A stretch of DNA of 56,134 bases from Comamonadaceae bacterium UBA2334 (GTDB taxonomy: Bacteria > Pseudomonadota > Gammaproteobacteria > Burkholderiales > Burkholderiaceae_C): contig DDUQ01000084.1 in assembly GCA_002344885.1 (NCBI GenBank), positions 1 to 56,134 of the forward strand, written 5' to 3'. The position numbers and the translations under genes were made by a program. Shown one piece after another: positions 8,981-18,017 of this stretch (positions within the stretch are counted from its first letter, which is position 1; every line of letters starts with the position of its first letter). A model generated the notes under the pieces. It ran no database searches and had not been told where the DNA came from. It worked only from the letters and a program-made list of their open reading frames with translations.

Positions 8981-10489
8981 TTATCGAGTCAGTCTTTGCA
9001 AGATGCGACGGGAGACCCCGCTGGGCAACCAGCTCAGCAGTTTTTCTATCCTCTGAGTCATGCGCACGCTGGCCGCCTGTACTCGAGTCAGTTCCTCCTG
9101 CGTTTGGATCAGCTCTTCCTTTTCCGCCGAGAAGCGTTGTTCTGCCAACACACCTGCCTGCTGCAGGGTGCGCACCTGCTGATTCAAGTTTTCTATGTCC
9201 TGTTCAAGGTGGGCAAGCCAATGCATGCGCTCGTCTTGGGTCTGCGAAAGTTGGCGCAGTTCTGACAAAGCTGCATCACGCTCTCTGGTCAACTGGGCAA
9301 GCTGACCACTCAGATTGACCAACTCTCGCCTGAAAAAAGCACTGTCCAAATGATGAACTGCCGCGGCCTGCAAGGTTTGCAACTGCGGTTGCGGGGTGCG
9401 CTCAGGCGGTGAATGTCGTATGTAAATATGTTCCAAGGCGGTCACCATCTCTTCAACCGAGGGAATGGATGCGATTGCTCGCTTCACACCGTAATCATTT
9501 GTCACATCCTTGACCATGGCCTGCAGCCGCACCGCAAGATGCTCAGGGCGACTGGCAGCGTCATACACCTCACCACCAGCATGTTTATTCACCCGCTCGC
9601 CCAACGCACCCAGGTTTGGTACAAGCGCTGGAACACTCGCCAACCAAGCATCAGACAAGGCATAACAATAGCTCTCGGGTTGACCTGGCGGAAAAAACGC
9701 CATGCGAACGCCGTAGTGTTTAACCAGCGACGGCAACTCTTCCAGTTGAAAGGCACCGTGCACCCACAGCTTCCCAGGGACCAACCAGCCCTGTGTCAGT
9801 CGTTGCTCGGCGTATCCCAGCAAAACCAGAGGCAAGGTCTCGGGCATCGCACTCACCACAGCCTCCAGTCTTGCCCAGCCTTTGTGGCGTCCTATCGCAC
9901 CCACCACAGCCACAGGACACACTAGCCCCGCTGGTAGCTTGTTAGGCCGGACCTCCTCCGAATAGGAGTCGGTGCCATTTTCAATCAGTTGGCAGTCCAG
10001 TCCGTCCAACCCTGGGGTGTTATGCAGCAAAACAGCAATGTAATCACTTGGCACCGTCATGGCCTTCGCTTCCTGTAGAAAGCGTTGTCGTTCATTTCTT
10101 TGGGTTGGTTTGTCTTGCGGGCCCGTGAACCCTATGTCATGTAATGTCACCACCCTTGCCACAGCGCGTTTCCACAGTGCGCAGAATCGGCGGATGTCGG
10201 GTTCACTGCTGTGCGCGTGGATGACAGCGGGCAAACCCATCGCATCAGCCTCTATGAATTGCCGCACTTGATCCCAAGTCAGCGCCACCATGTGGCCGCC
10301 GCCTGGGTGTTCCAGCACACACTGGCCATCAGACACATGCACCACCCAGTCCTGCTTGCGAAGGCCGCACACATCGCGCACAAAACGGTCTACCCCTCCA
10401 CCATTGGGGGGACACACGTGCAACACCCACGCGGCATTCTGCTTGTCAGTCATCTGGCGCGGGGGCTCATCCGCCTGCGTCCCACACAT
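8981..10489 (-). CDS. Glycosyltransferase (GT4-like) with C-terminal coiled coil
   Basis: 502 residues. The first ~370 look like a GT-B glycosyltransferase: an N-terminal VLHVCPPNGGGVDRFVRDV loop, VVTLHDIGFTGPQ, the linker region CPVAVVGAIGRHKGWARLEAV, and YGVRMAFFPPGQPESYCYALSDAW in place of the usual E-x7-E donor site. Residues ~385-480 are rich in heptads of Leu/Gln/Glu and should form a coiled coil, followed by a short basic tail. Such coiled coils can set chain length or tie the enzyme to a complex (inference). The ATG at 10489 overlaps wzt by 23 nt; an internal ATG at 10453 is a good alternative start. Confidence 0.8.
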   Translation of the reverse strand: MCGTQADEPPRQMTDKQNAAWVLHVCPPNGGGVDRFVRDVCGLRKQDWVVHVSDGQCVLEHPGGGHMVALTWDQVRQFIEADAMGLPAVIHAHSSEPDIRRFCALWKRAVARVVTLHDIGFTGPQDKPTQRNERQRFLQEAKAMTVPSDYIAVLLHNTPGLDGLDCQLIENGTDSYSEEVRPNKLPAGLVCPVAVVGAIGRHKGWARLEAVVSAMPETLPLVLLGYAEQRLTQGWLVPGKLWVHGAFQLEELPSLVKHYGVRMAFFPPGQPESYCYALSDAWLASVPALVPNLGALGERVNKHAGGEVYDAASRPEHLAVRLQAMVKDVTNDYGVKRAIASIPSVEEMVTALEHIYIRHSPPERTPQPQLQTLQAAAVHHLDSAFFRRELVNLSGQLAQLTRERDAALSELRQLSQTQDERMHWLAHLEQDIENLNQQVRTLQQAGVLAEQRFSAEKEELIQTQEELTRVQAASVRMTQRIEKLLSWLPSGVSRRILQRLTR

Positions 10490-11693
10490 GCGGGAGGCGG
10501 CAAAAACCTTCCTCCCGAGTGTGGCCTGTCACCTCAAACGTGCGCTCCACACAATCAAAAAGGCGCATGCTCTCAGGATCCAGGGCATGGCTGCGTGCCA
10601 CATAGCGGCCCGGCAGCAGCGGCATGTCTGGGAACGTGATGGAATAGCCATATTCCTTGGCTGCCAAACGTCGCGGCGTGTAGCCTTCCTGGTCAGAATA
10701 CGTGCCGTACACAGGCGTGCCGTCAGCCCGTAGGAGCCCAACGGCTACACCAGGTGCCCGGCCATCTGGCGAATGCACGGTACCCGACACAGTCAGGCTG
10801 GCACCGGACGCCAACACCAGCGTATCAGCGTTGGTTTGGCTGTTCAATGTCATGGTTTTGATCTGATACAGGGAAGCATCGACCACTTGCACAACTTCAG
10901 GCTTTGAAAGCTGACGGGCGGCCCCTGCTTTTTCTTCATGCCAAGTCAGGTAGTGGCGGGTCACGTCACTTGCCAACCCAAACTCTCTCAGTTGACCGGC
11001 ATCTATCCACGCGGCATGTGTACACAGCTTCTGTATGTGGTACATGCTGTGTGAACACAGCAACAGCGTGCCTCCCGTTGCGAGGTAGTGTTCCATCCAC
11101 TGAATGCACTTGCGCTGGAACGACTCATCGCCCACAGCCAACACTTCATCGGTGATCAGCAAATCCGGGCGCATGGAGGTGGCCACCGCAAAGCCCAACC
11201 TCACCACCATGCCTGACGAGTATTGCTTCACTGGCTGGTCAATATGGGTACCGATGTCGGCAAACGCCAGAATCTGGTCCATTCGCTCGGCTGTTTCTGC
11301 CGGCGACATGCCCATGAGGGAACAGGCCATCTGCACATTGACCCTTCCGGTGTATTCAGGGTGGAACCCTGCGCCCAACTCCAGCAACGCGCCCACACGG
11401 CCTGAGGTGTGCAATGTACCCACATCTGGGGCAATCACACCGGCCACCAACTTCATGAGCGTAGATTTGCCAGCCCCATTTACCCCGACCAAGCCGGTTG
11501 ACTGACCACGCAAGATGTTGAGATTGACATCCTGCAGTGCGTGAAACACGTCCGTGACGCGTGGCCTGCCCACCAAATGCCCCCACACTGTGGCGAGGCG
11601 ACCCATGGCCTGGTTCTGGGCGCGTAATGGATATGACTTGCCAACACCCCGCAGCACAACCAATGGGCCTTCCGCCGTTGGAAATTGGTTCAC
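10467..11693 (-). CDS. wzt: Polysaccharide ABC exporter ATPase with Wzt-type C-terminal domain
   Basis: 408 residues. The N-terminal ATPase (about 1-245) has Walker A GVNGAGKST at 70-78, a YSSGMVVRLGF signature typical of O-antigen and teichoic acid exporters, and Walker B LLITDEVLAVGD. The C-terminal ~140 residues form a beta-rich domain like the carbohydrate-binding part of E. coli O8/O9a Wzt, which recognises a modified chain end before export. That fits the methyltransferase/glycosyltransferase fusion nearby as the capping enzyme. The start codon is GTG and overlaps the wzm stop as GTGA. The protein acts on the inner face of the cytoplasmic membrane with Wzm. Confidence 0.92.
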   Translation of the reverse strand: MNQFPTAEGPLVVLRGVGKSYPLRAQNQAMGRLATVWGHLVGRPRVTDVFHALQDVNLNILRGQSTGLVGVNGAGKSTLMKLVAGVIAPDVGTLHTSGRVGALLELGAGFHPEYTGRVNVQMACSLMGMSPAETAERMDQILAFADIGTHIDQPVKQYSSGMVVRLGFAVATSMRPDLLITDEVLAVGDESFQRKCIQWMEHYLATGGTLLLCSHSMYHIQKLCTHAAWIDAGQLREFGLASDVTRHYLTWHEEKAGAARQLSKPEVVQVVDASLYQIKTMTLNSQTNADTLVLASGASLTVSGTVHSPDGRAPGVAVGLLRADGTPVYGTYSDQEGYTPRRLAAKEYGYSITFPDMPLLPGRYVARSHALDPESMRLFDCVERTFEVTGHTREEGFCRLPHVWDAGG

Positions 11694-12478
11694 AGTTCCT
11701 CCTCAAAGTGGGGCACCAGGCGTTTGAACATCCACCACCCGACCAGCAAAACTGCGACCCCAACACCCATGGACTGCCACATGGCCGCTGAAGGCGCCAT
11801 GTTGCCACTCAGCCAGGCAGCGCGTATGCCTTCCAGCAAGCCTGTGACCGGGTTGATCCACATCCAGTCGGCTATCATGGCGGGCACCATGGCCACGCTG
11901 AACAGCACTGGACTCAGATAAAACAGCAAAGACAGTCCGTGCGACACCACATATTCCACATCGCGAACAAAAACAAACAGAGCGGCCAGTGCGAGGGCGA
12001 CACCGGTTGCCAGGAGCCACAACCCCAGCAAGCCCGCGAGGACGACTAGCAAACCCTGCCAATGCACGGCATGCCCCAACAAGGCAAGTGCCAGCATGAC
12101 CAGCGCATAGCCCAGAACATTCAATACAAACGAACCACTGACCGCAGCCAACACCAGCCAGGCAGCCGGGAATCGCACCTTCTTGACCAATGCAGCATTG
12201 GCCACCACGGCTGCCATGCCGCGACTGACGCCCTCGCTGAACGCCAGCCATGGCCAGAGGCCCAGTGCCACGAATAGTAGGTACGGTACGTCCAGCGCAG
12301 GCGGCAGCTTCACGCGGAATACCGTCTCAAAAACAAACCCATAAACCGCCAGCAAGGCCAAGGGTTGCACAAACGCCCAGCTCGCCCCCAGCAGGGTGCC
12401 CGAAAACCGGTTGCTCAGCTCCCGCTTGAAAAACGCCCATCCCAGCCAGCGGCTGTTGACAGCCTCATGGAGCGCCAT
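11690..12478 (-). CDS. wzm: Polysaccharide ABC exporter permease
   Basis: 262 residues with six predicted membrane segments and the ABC-2 permease pattern: an amphipathic N-terminal RWLGWAFFKRELSNRFSGT, then LPYLLFVALGLWPWLAF and the PVLFSVAMVPAMIADWMWINP region. It should pair with the Wzt ATPase to flip an undecaprenyl-linked polysaccharide across the inner membrane. It overlaps wzt by 4 nt and the upstream isomerase gene by 14 nt, so co-expression is close to certain. The presence of Wzm/Wzt and absence of Wzx/Wzy in the window indicates ABC-dependent chain assembly. Confidence 0.93.
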   Translation of the reverse strand: MALHEAVNSRWLGWAFFKRELSNRFSGTLLGASWAFVQPLALLAVYGFVFETVFRVKLPPALDVPYLLFVALGLWPWLAFSEGVSRGMAAVVANAALVKKVRFPAAWLVLAAVSGSFVLNVLGYALVMLALALLGHAVHWQGLLVVLAGLLGLWLLATGVALALAALFVFVRDVEYVVSHGLSLLFYLSPVLFSVAMVPAMIADWMWINPVTGLLEGIRAAWLSGNMAPSAAMWQSMGVGVAVLLVGWWMFKRLVPHFEEEL

Positions 12479-13376
12479 ATTTTTTGTTCATGGCTTCAAC
12501 CGCCTGATTGTTCCCCACAGCGGTGGACTGAATCTTGGCTATACCTGCCTGCTGTGCTTCGCGGTGGTGTTTGTCTCGGACTTGGCGCATCAAATCAGTC
12601 TTGACTTCTTCAAAAGGACGTACACCGGCGGGGAGCCGTTGCTCAAAACGGATGATGTGGTAACCAAATTGAGTCTCAACGACATCAGACAGTTGACCGG
12701 CAGTGGTCATGTCCTTCAGTGCAGCTTCAAACGTGGGAACCATCGTGCCCAGTTCAAATAGCCCCAAGTCTCCCCCACGCGATGCAGTGGCCTGGTCAGC
12801 CGAATGCTGTGTGGCCAAGGCCTCAAAGCTTGCACCGTTTCTAACCTGCAGCAGCAGTTCCTGCGCTTTGCCTTTGGCTTCTGCACGACTTGCCTCGGTG
12901 CCTTCTTTGGCGGCAACCAGTATGTGCCTTGCTTGCACCCGCTCCTTAGCGGTAAAGCGTTCTGGCTGCGCTTTGTATTGCTCGCGTGCAAAGGCTTCCA
13001 ATGCGGCTTCGTTTGGCCAGCCGGCTTTGCCAACTTCGTACAGGCGGGCATCAGACAATATGCGTTCACGGGCCAGCCGAATCAGGGACTGAACCTGCGG
13101 GTCTTTGTCAAGCCCGGCCTGCTCGGCCTCTTGCGCCAACGTGCGGCGCACATAAACGTCTTCGGCAATACGCTGAACTTGTTCTGGTCTAGCAAGCACT
13201 GATTTGCGCGACGCCAAAGGAAACTGTTGCACGGCAGCCTCTACATCGAATGCGGTGACTTGGCCACCCGGGCCTTGCATGACCACATCTGCACTCGTCT
13301 GTGCAGTGGCACCAGCGGCACCCACTAAAACCAAGGACAACGCCAAAGATCGGACTATGCTCTTCAAAGTCATCAT
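12465..13376 (-). CDS. Periplasmic parvulin-type peptidyl-prolyl isomerase
   Basis: 303 residues with a signal peptide (LALSLVLVGAAGATAQ). A SurA/PpiC-like chaperone helix region (about 30-140) is followed by a parvulin domain starting VQARHILVAAKEG, then DQATASRGGDLGLFELGTMVPTFE and FGYHIIRFEQR. It should fold exported proteins in the periplasm. I place the start at one of the two adjacent ATGs at 13376/13373, because longer readings run back through the terminator of the upstream gene. Sitting right after the secreted-protein gene, it may be that protein's folding helper, in the manner of PrsA/EpsD-like isomerases beside polysaccharide loci (inference). Confidence 0.88.
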   Translation of the reverse strand: MMTLKSIVRSLALSLVLVGAAGATAQTSADVVMQGPGGQVTAFDVEAAVQQFPLASRKSVLARPEQVQRIAEDVYVRRTLAQEAEQAGLDKDPQVQSLIRLARERILSDARLYEVGKAGWPNEAALEAFAREQYKAQPERFTAKERVQARHILVAAKEGTEASRAEAKGKAQELLLQVRNGASFEALATQHSADQATASRGGDLGLFELGTMVPTFEAALKDMTTAGQLSDVVETQFGYHIIRFEQRLPAGVRPFEEVKTDLMRQVRDKHHREAQQAGIAKIQSTAVGNNQAVEAMNKKYGAP

Positions 13377-13410
13377 ATGTTTAACGGTAAATCGATGAAA
13401 AACAATGATC

Positions 13411-13438
13411 AAAAAAAAAAGACGGGGCAAGCCCCGTC
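13411..13438 (-). terminator. Rho-independent terminator of the secreted-protein gene
   Basis: Perfect 8-bp stem GACGGGGC/GCCCCGTC (13421-13428 and 13431-13438) followed, on the minus strand, by ten consecutive T (13411-13420). It lies 22 nt after the stop of the 574-residue secreted protein gene and 34 nt before the start of the isomerase gene. It is the only strong terminator on the minus strand between 7155 and 32905. Confidence 0.93.
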
Positions 13439-13460
13439 TTTCACTCTCGCCAACGTCGTA

Positions 13461-15185
13461 TTAGCGGATGCTGGTGCGGTGCGGCCAAGCCAGACCGTAG
13501 TTACCCTTCACGCCAGCAGTTGCAGCGTTGTTGGTGAACTGCACGAAGGAGTTACCCAGGATAGGCAGGCCCAAATTAGAATTTGGAGTGGCGAAACGCA
13601 TCCAGCCTTCGGAAGCCGTCGTGCCGACATCACGCTTGGCAACTTCTGGACTCAGAGCCGACAGGTTGTTGAAAGTCAACACAGAAGCCTCACCGCAGAA
13701 GGATGCGGGCGTACCGGGAACCGATGGCGAAAACACTGCACCTGCAGAACCAGCAGCCACAAACGCTTCTTCGCGGTCAGCAGTCACGCCGCTGTTACGG
13801 TTTGTACCTTCAGCACCGCCTTTTGCGCCACCGCTGAAAGTGATACCGGTCACACACAACTGGTGACGCTTGCCCTCATTTGTGTTGGAGACCACTTGAC
13901 CACCGCTGGTGAAGTAATCGTTGTTACCCACAATAGCGCCACCGGCATCATCGTGCGACAGGTTGGTATACAGCGTCGAACCAGCACTTTCATTCGCACC
14001 AGCGTTGTCGTAGTTACGGACCACGTTGTAGCGGCGGGTAGGCATGGTGAACGTCCAATCGTTCTTGCCGCTCACGCCTGCAAGCGTGTTGTACTCATTG
14101 GCCACAGATAGAGTGGCAAAAGACGCCATCAAACGCGAAGTCTGCGACTTAGTAGCAACACCGTTGGCCAAAAGTGCGAGATCCGCATTCAGGTAAGGTG
14201 TCGACATGTCTGGGAAGTCCACGGGCAGCGCCGTCAACACCTGGGCACCGGGTACTTCGGCACCGTTGTTGGCCGCATTGCCGCCGCGCAGCAATGCATC
14301 AGCCGTGAACGGACGGGCAGTGGCCGCATCAATGGTTTGGGTGTCGATCTGTGGGAACAGAACGACGTTGCCGTAGCCAGCAGCACCTTGGGCCGCAACG
14401 CGCGCCTCGATAGCCGTGGCTTGGCCGGACCATGACGCTGCGTTGGGCACGTTCACGATGTTCCAGTTGGCCATCAAACCGGTGGTCGGGACTTCCAAGC
14501 CCAGCGCTTGAGCGCCAGCGTAATTTGTTGTGCTCACCAGGTTAGCATCCAACAGCGCCGTGACGGATGCTTGAGCACAACCACGAGGTGTGCCATTCAC
14601 ATGCTCAATTGCGCGGTACAGATCAAACACGGATGCGTTTGCTGCAGGAGCGGCAGTGGGAGGAATGTCAGCCATGTTGAAAATTTCAACGTAGCCTTCG
14701 CGGGTTTCGGATGCCTGCTGCGCAGCTGTCAGTTTCTGATGCAGACGGGCGGGGTTGAAGTTGACGCCGTTGGCAGGAATTGCAGGCAGGGTGCAAGACT
14801 TGTCGGAGGTGGTCAGCTTGGGCAGGTCTTGACCAGCAGGCTTGCTGACGGCTGCCGCCCACACATCACCAGGAGACAGCAGGATTGTGAAGTCCAACAC
14901 ATCGTCAGAATTGGAAGCGCCACGGAAGCGGATCTTCACTGCTTTGCCGTTGCGCATGTCAGTATTGACGATCGACAGGTAAGTGTCGTTGCCACCTTGA
15001 GCAGTGTAGTAAGGCACCAGCAGGCTGTGACCCAAACCAGCTGGGTTAACCTCCAGAACTGTTGCCGGAGCAACAGTATTCACCAGACCACCTGCAGGGC
15101 CGACAACGATGGCTTGGGCAGCACCGGCAGCCAGCAAGCCAGCTGCAAGCGCGACCGCAGACTTGCTCAACAAAGATTTTTTCAT
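13461..15185 (-). CDS. Secreted surface protein of unknown function (574 aa)
   Basis: Starts with a textbook signal peptide (MKKSLLSKSAVALAAGLLAAG, cleavage after AQA near residue 26). The mature part is rich in Asn, Thr, Ala and Gly with few charges, and has only four Cys spread along the chain, as in beta-rich surface proteins. A segment such as LSIVNTDMRNGKAVKIRFRGASNSDDVLDFTILL (shown here only as its theme: alternating hydrophobic strands) opens the mature region. I do not recognise a family with known function; similar proteins are usually labelled cell-surface protein. The ATG at 15185 has GGAG 8 nt upstream. It has a long leader and its own strong terminator, signs of high, separate expression, and lies directly after the type II secretion genes, so it is a candidate substrate. 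Confidence 0.75.
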   Translation of the reverse strand: MKKSLLSKSAVALAAGLLAAGAAQAIVVGPAGGLVNTVAPATVLEVNPAGLGHSLLVPYYTAQGGNDTYLSIVNTDMRNGKAVKIRFRGASNSDDVLDFTILLSPGDVWAAAVSKPAGQDLPKLTTSDKSCTLPAIPANGVNFNPARLHQKLTAAQQASETREGYVEIFNMADIPPTAAPAANASVFDLYRAIEHVNGTPRGCAQASVTALLDANLVSTTNYAGAQALGLEVPTTGLMANWNIVNVPNAASWSGQATAIEARVAAQGAAGYGNVVLFPQIDTQTIDAATARPFTADALLRGGNAANNGAEVPGAQVLTALPVDFPDMSTPYLNADLALLANGVATKSQTSRLMASFATLSVANEYNTLAGVSGKNDWTFTMPTRRYNVVRNYDNAGANESAGSTLYTNLSHDDAGGAIVGNNDYFTSGGQVVSNTNEGKRHQLCVTGITFSGGAKGGAEGTNRNSGVTADREEAFVAAGSAGAVFSPSVPGTPASFCGEASVLTFNNLSALSPEVAKRDVGTTASEGWMRFATPNSNLGLPILGNSFVQFTNNAATAGVKGNYGLAWPHRTSIR

Positions 15186-15364
15186 GAGTTGGACTCCACT
15201 AGTAAGAGTTGAAAGCGCAACAAAAAGATCACGCTGCAATGAATTTAGCACAACGGCCAAACGAAACACACACGGGCACTGTAACCTGCCCCCACTATTG
15301 CGGAAATGTTGCACGATGACAACAATCCTGCGCCGCAGATCACTTGAAAGCATGAACAACACAG
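15186..15364 (-). promoter_or_regulatory. Leader/promoter region of the secreted-protein gene
   Basis: 179 bp without a gene inside an otherwise tightly packed array. On the minus strand a possible -10 box TAAATT lies at 15242-15247 with an extended TGTGC in front but no good -35; a GGAG ribosome site precedes the ATG by 8 nt. The sequence is AT-richer than its surroundings. The gap itself is the main argument for a separate promoter; the exact boxes are weak. Confidence 0.35.
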
Positions 15365-15841
15365 TCAAGATTTCGGCAGGTACCACCACTGGTCTTCGAG
15401 GTTGAGCCACAGCTCTTCCACCTCTCGGGACACTGGCGATGCGCTTATCTTATCTGAAACCAACTGGTAAGTGACCTTGATGCGCACAATACAACGCTTG
15501 GGGTTACCGTTGTCACACTCTGCGCCCACGGCTTCGGCCGCCTTCCAGGTGATGGCGCTACCCACATCCTTGCGCCAGGAATCAAAGCTGTGCAGCTCTT
15601 TCCACCCCGGGCTGTGCATGGCCCAGGCCTGTTGATGCCTCGCACTGATGAGGTGTGCCCAGCGCTGTTCGGCACGGTCCTGGGTGTCACGCACGTCGGC
15701 CACTGCTTGCATAGTGGCACAGCCCACTGAGCCCACTGCGGCGGCAAGCGCCAGCGCACAGAACGCAAAGCGACTCAACGGGGCATGAAAGCTGCGAGAG
15801 TGAACCCACTGTAGTTGTGGACTGGATTGGATGTTTGTCAT
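15365..15841 (-). CDS. Small putative lipoprotein after gspD
   Basis: 158 residues. A hydrophobic N-terminal segment (about 24-40) ends in GSVGC, a weak lipobox with Cys41 as the likely lipidated residue. The mature part is charged, with WKELHSFDSWRKDVGSAI and VRIKVTYQLVSDKISASPVSREVEELWL, and ends with a beta-like EDQWWYLPKS. I do not recognise a named family. The gene overlaps the gspD stop by 4 nt (ATGA), so it is translated with the secretin. A role as a secretin pilotin-like or assembly lipoprotein is possible but only inferred from position. Longer or shorter starts are possible because the N-terminus before the hydrophobic part is 23 residues. Confidence 0.65.
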   Translation of the reverse strand: MTNIQSSPQLQWVHSRSFHAPLSRFAFCALALAAAVGSVGCATMQAVADVRDTQDRAEQRWAHLISARHQQAWAMHSPGWKELHSFDSWRKDVGSAITWKAAEAVGAECDNGNPKRCIVRIKVTYQLVSDKISASPVSREVEELWLNLEDQWWYLPKS

Positions 15842-18000
15842 TGGGTGTGATTGAGCGTTTCAGTTAACTTGCGCATGCGCTGCTTGATTTCGTCGCCGGC
15901 TTCGCGCAGCTCGTTGTCGGACTGCACCACTCGCGGTGTGATGATGACCAGCAACTCGGTTTGGGTGGCGCTGCGTGTTTTAGTGCCAAACAGCGCACCC
16001 AAAACTGGTACCTCATGCAAACCGGGCACACCCGCAGAGCCATCGGTGTTGTTGTCGCGTATCAACCCGCCTAGCACCAGCGATTCGCCGCTCCGTACGG
16101 CCACCTTGCTGTCAATCTGACGCTGCAAAAAAGCCCGCTGGCCCGTGGGCAGGTCAACCGCCCCCACGTCCGTGACAGACTGATTGATTTGCATGGTCAC
16201 CATGCTGCCCGCATTGACCGAAGGTTTCACAGCCAAAGACACGCCCGTGTCTTTGTATTGGATGCTACTGCTGCGCACGCCTCCATCGGTCACGGTCTCG
16301 CTGCTGCGTATAGGTTGTTGGTTTCCCACCACAATGGTAGCAGTGTGGTTGTCCAGTACCATGAGCGAGGGAGTGGAAATGACTTTGACCAATGACTTGT
16401 CTGACAACGCGTTGAGAACAGCACGCACATTGCCCGCCGCACTGCGCAAGGTATAAGAAAAACCCGTCAGCGCACTACCGATGGCAGTACCGCCAGGGTT
16501 GGTGGTCAGCAGACTGTCCCCAGTGCCACCACCAGCCCTGCTGTTGGAAAACAACCACTGAGTGCCATAGCTGAGTTCGTCGGTCAGAGTCACTTCCACA
16601 ATGCTGGCCTCGATGAGCACCTGTTTGGCAGGTGTATCCAGTTTGGCGAGCGCTGCTTCGATGCGGTCAAGCTGCCCGGGCGGCGCATAAATGATGAGCG
16701 CGTTGCGCATCTCGTCTGCCACCACACGGACACTGGCCCCCAGTTGCACAGTGCTCACGGGTTGCGCTGCGGCGTTGCTCTGAGCGCCGCGAACTGCGGT
16801 GCTGACTGCAGCCGCATTGCTTGCAGGACTGCTGACTGCAGGCCTCGCGCTGACGCCGACAGACACAGGGGTTAGCGCTGGTGCAACACCGCTGACAGCT
16901 GGGGTGCCAGCTCCCGCCTGTGTTCCGTACACGCCGTTGAGCACCTCGGCCAGTTGTTTGGCGGAGCCGTTTTTCACCTGGTAGACGTGCAGACGGGCCT
17001 CGGCCGAGTTGTGGTCTGGCTTGTCTAGTTTTTCTATCCATTGCCGCGCTTCTTCGAGGTAGGCGGCACGGGGGGTCACCACAATGACACTGTTGAGCCG
17101 CTCCACCGGCAGTATGCGTACAACGCCTGTCAGGGGGTTTGAGGCGGCCAAACCTACAGAACCTGAGGCACTTGCCTGCGATGCCGCAGGACTGCCCGTC
17201 GCCATAACCGGGCTGACCGGTGGCGTACCGCTGGCATCCCCACCCAAGAGTTGCAGGGCAGCCTCCATGTCTTTAACTGTCACGTGTTTCAGGGGAAATA
17301 CGCCCACTGACATACTTTTGAGCAAATCCACGTCAAAAGTAGACACTAGGCTGAGCCAACCTTCGGCCTGTGCCCGGGAACCAACGAGGACCAGCAGGTT
17401 GCGAACGGTGTCCACCCTGGCAATGCTGTCTGCCGTGGCCATGGGTCGCAATATGGCTGCCATTTCGGCCGCACCTATGTATTTGAGGGGCACCACGATC
17501 GGGCCATAGCCTGGCGCCAGTTGTGAGGCAACACCAGAGACTGCACGCACATTGGGCACCACTGCTCGCAGGGCATCTGGTTTACCTACATGAAATGTGC
17601 CTCGAACGTCCCGGACCACCAATTGTCCCATGGCATGCAGGGCTGCTTCAAGCAAATAGAGGGCCTGGTCCGCTGTTACGGCGGCATGCGAGACGATGGT
17701 AACGCGCCCGTCCAGGGGGGAATGCATGAGAAACTCAGCCTTGAGGATATCGCCGAGGATGGCGTGAACCACGTCCCGGGCGGGTGCATCCTCAAACCGA
17801 ACGCTTTGAAGCGAGGTGGCATCCAGTGGCTTATGAGACGGGGCTGCAAACACCCGGTCATTGCCCGAATAAAGAGCAGGCTTGGCATTTTGCCCAGCGG
17901 ATCCCGGCGCTGACTCCGCCGCAATGGATCGGGCTGACGCACTGTACAAGAGGACGAGCAGCAAACCGCTGCTGAGTATGGTGTGTAGGTGCTTGTTCAT
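15838..18000 (-). CDS. gspD: Type II secretion outer-membrane secretin
   Basis: 720 residues from ATG 18000, with a signal peptide (TILSSGLLLVLLYSASARS). Three to four N-domains follow (FEDAPARDVVHAIL, VPLKYIGAAEMAAILRPM, FPLKHVTVKDMEAALQLL, and VYQVKNGSAKQLAEVLNGVYG), with Ala/Ser/Pro-rich linkers between them, then the secretin core with VLIEASIVEVTLTDELSYG, STPSLMVLDNHTATIVVG and the C-terminal VPVLGALFG...ELLVIITPRVV. It forms the multimeric outer-membrane channel of the machine. It is the last gsp gene, 17 nt after gspC. A TTG at 18021 would overlap gspC and is less likely as a start. Confidence 0.95.
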   Translation of the reverse strand: MNKHLHTILSSGLLLVLLYSASARSIAAESAPGSAGQNAKPALYSGNDRVFAAPSHKPLDATSLQSVRFEDAPARDVVHAILGDILKAEFLMHSPLDGRVTIVSHAAVTADQALYLLEAALHAMGQLVVRDVRGTFHVGKPDALRAVVPNVRAVSGVASQLAPGYGPIVVPLKYIGAAEMAAILRPMATADSIARVDTVRNLLVLVGSRAQAEGWLSLVSTFDVDLLKSMSVGVFPLKHVTVKDMEAALQLLGGDASGTPPVSPVMATGSPAASQASASGSVGLAASNPLTGVVRILPVERLNSVIVVTPRAAYLEEARQWIEKLDKPDHNSAEARLHVYQVKNGSAKQLAEVLNGVYGTQAGAGTPAVSGVAPALTPVSVGVSARPAVSSPASNAAAVSTAVRGAQSNAAAQPVSTVQLGASVRVVADEMRNALIIYAPPGQLDRIEAALAKLDTPAKQVLIEASIVEVTLTDELSYGTQWLFSNSRAGGGTGDSLLTTNPGGTAIGSALTGFSYTLRSAAGNVRAVLNALSDKSLVKVISTPSLMVLDNHTATIVVGNQQPIRSSETVTDGGVRSSSIQYKDTGVSLAVKPSVNAGSMVTMQINQSVTDVGAVDLPTGQRAFLQRQIDSKVAVRSGESLVLGGLIRDNNTDGSAGVPGLHEVPVLGALFGTKTRSATQTELLVIITPRVVQSDNELREAGDEIKQRMRKLTETLNHTQ

Positions 18001-18017
18001 TGGTTTGTTAGCGAGCC

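Noticed and set aside
13377..13430. N-terminal extension of the parvulin gene
   Set aside because: It would run through the terminator hairpin and T tract of the upstream gene; the ATG pair at 13373/13376 gives a proper signal peptide.
15186..15410. N-terminal extension of the secreted protein by 75 residues
   Set aside because: The extension hides the signal peptide inside the protein and overlaps the lipoprotein gene; ATG 15185 has a ribosome site and a clean signal sequence.
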